A DNA stretch of 9,838 bases from an uncultured Solirubrobacterales bacterium (GTDB taxonomy: Bacteria; Actinomycetota; Thermoleophilia; Solirubrobacterales; Solirubrobacteraceae), in NCBI GenBank assembly GCA_903959665.1, contig CAJBXY010000086.1, positions 1 through 9,838 on the forward strand, in the 5' to 3' direction. Below, piece after piece: positions 8,776 through 9,838 of the stretch (within the stretch, counting starts at the first letter, position 1; the number at the start of each line of letters is the position of its first letter). Position numbers and translations under genes: made by a program. The notes below the pieces were generated by a model. That model did not search any database and had not been told where the DNA came from. It worked only from the letters and a program-made list of their open reading frames with translations.

Positions 8776-9838
8776 CCGCTCAGCACTGCGCCGTCATCGA
8801 CGCGCAGCTTCTCGCCGGGCGCCGCTTCGACCGTGACGGCGCCGCTGACATTGACGCCGCCGCCAAAACTAACGTCGCCTTTGACGGTCAGGCGCTCGGC
8901 GGCTAGCAGTGACGGCGCGCCCTGCGCGAAGCGAGCCTCGAAGTCGTCGATCAGGCCGAAGTAGTCACGATCCAACTCGGCCAACGGCGCGTGGCCGGCG
9001 CAGGCCGGCGCCAAACGAAGCTGCCCGTCGGCGGCCAGCTGATAGGCGTCGGAGCGCAGCACCAGCAGGTCGTCGGTCGTCTTGACCGGCAGGAAGCGCG
9101 ATCGCGGCACGCGGATCGCGCGGGCGCCGGGGATCGCGGCGATCGCCGCACCGATCGCCGATTCAAGCTGAACAACCGGCGTCGAGCCGGCATCGGACGG
9201 GTCGACGGTCTTGCGATTTACGATCATTGGCAGGTCGATCACTCGATCGTCGCCAATCGCCGCGTCCAGCGCCTGAAGGTCGAGCCAGATGCTGTTGGTG
9301 TTGAAGAAACGGTGGCGCTCGGTGTCGGCAAAGGCTTCAAGATCAGCGTCGGGCGTCTGCGCGATTTCGCGCAGCACCAGCGACCCGTCACCGCGCCGCG
9401 CCAGATGGCCGCCCTTACGGTCGGCGGCGGTGCGGTCGGCGACCTCCATCACGAAAGGCGCCTGCTCGGCGGCAATCCAGCAGAGAATTGCCGGGTCGAG
9501 GACGGCGCCGAGGTTGTCGGCGTTGGCGACAAAGGCGTAGCGGTAGCCGGCTACAAGCATTTCGGCGAGCATCCCTGAGCCAACCAGCGACGGGTAGATG
9601 TCGCCGTGGCCTGGGGGGCTCCACTCCAACTCAGGGTCTGCCGGCCAGGCGGCCGGGGTGAGGCTGCCGTCATCAACCAGCTTTGGCACGCGGCCTTGAA
9701 GAAAGTCGGGCGCGAGCTCGGCTGAGAGATCGCCGTAGCCGGCGAGCGCCGCCAGCGAAGCTTCGCGCGTGCGGAAGCTGTTGAGCAGAACCAGCGGCAA
9801 CCTTGCGCCGCCGTGTTCGGCTCGCAGCGCTTTGATCT
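8772..9838 (-). CDS. UTP--glucose-1-phosphate uridylyltransferase-like protein (UDPGP family), C-terminal part
   Basis: The gene runs in from the right edge; 354 residues are visible, and perhaps 100 N-terminal ones, including the usual Gly-rich nucleotide-binding loop, are outside the window. UDPGP enzymes make UDP-glucose (or a related UDP-sugar) from UTP and the sugar 1-phosphate. The blocks are those of the eukaryote-like UGP2 family rather than bacterial GalU: LPLVLLNSFRTREASLAAL (13-31 of the visible part), SPPGHGDIYPSLVGSGML (73-90), YAFVANADNLGAVLD (100-114), RFFNTNSIWLDL (176-187) and SRFLPVKTTDDLLVLRSDAY (246-265). The last 40 residues (LTVKGDVSFGGGVNVSGAVTVE and on) look like the short left-handed beta-helix tail of this family. 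The reading frame is open to the window edge, so the TTG at 9800, inside the LPLVLLNSF block, is not the true start. Exact sugar specificity is not readable from the sequence. Confidence 0.92.
   Translation of the reverse strand, partial: IKALRAEHGGARLPLVLLNSFRTREASLAALAGYGDLSAELAPDFLQGRVPKLVDDGSLTPAAWPADPELEWSPPGHGDIYPSLVGSGMLAEMLVAGYRYAFVANADNLGAVLDPAILCWIAAEQAPFVMEVADRTAADRKGGHLARRGDGSLVLREIAQTPDADLEAFADTERHRFFNTNSIWLDLQALDAAIGDDRVIDLPMIVNRKTVDPSDAGSTPVVQLESAIGAAIAAIPGARAIRVPRSRFLPVKTTDDLLVLRSDAYQLAADGQLRLAPACAGHAPLAELDRDYFGLIDDFEARFAQGAPSLLAAERLTVKGDVSFGGGVNVSGAVTVEAAPGEKLRVDDGAVLSG

Overview
The window is a dense, GC-rich stretch of bacterial chromosome with no mobile elements, RNA genes, CRISPR arrays or long non-coding gaps. 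The base composition (roughly low-to-mid 60s % GC by eye), a eukaryote-like UDPGP-family uridylyltransferase, an RF2 without a frameshift site and GTG/TTG starts suggest a deep-branching actinobacterium, perhaps Thermoleophilia/Solirubrobacterales. That placement is inference from gene content, not a search result.

Layout. Seven genes lie head to tail on the minus strand between about 7969 and 1, in transcription order: a ComF-family phosphoribosyltransferase (comFC), a short ribosome hibernation factor (hpf), the secretion ATPase secA, peptide release factor 2 (prfB), a short-form Orn/Lys/Arg decarboxylase-family enzyme, nadC, and nadA (its 3' end is cut by the left window edge). Spacing is 51 bp, 40 bp, 0 bp (TGA directly followed by GTG), 0 bp (TAA directly followed by GTG), 17 bp and a 4-bp ATGA overlap, so this is very probably one or two operons. 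On the plus strand, 7918-8775 encodes a CtaG-like membrane protein, divergent from comFC. At the right edge is the C-terminal part of a UDP-sugar pyrophosphorylase on the minus strand, converging on ctaG; the two stop codons share the palindrome CTAG.

How the genes fit together. hpf, secA and prfB form a translation/secretion block whose order (comF region, hpf, secA, prfB) is also known from Bacillus subtilis, pointing to old synteny. nadC and nadA are consecutive steps of NAD synthesis: NadA makes quinolinate and NadC converts it to nicotinate mononucleotide. The PLP decarboxylase between the two blocks has no obvious functional link to either. CtaG is expected to act in assembly of a caa3-type cytochrome oxidase, and the UDPGP enzyme in UDP-glucose supply.

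This reads mainly as a housekeeping region. I see no convincing undescribed system. The points most worth a second look are the abutting secA UGA / prfB start, the short hpf, the decarboxylase in the translation/NAD cluster, and a marked excess of the hexamer CGATCG.
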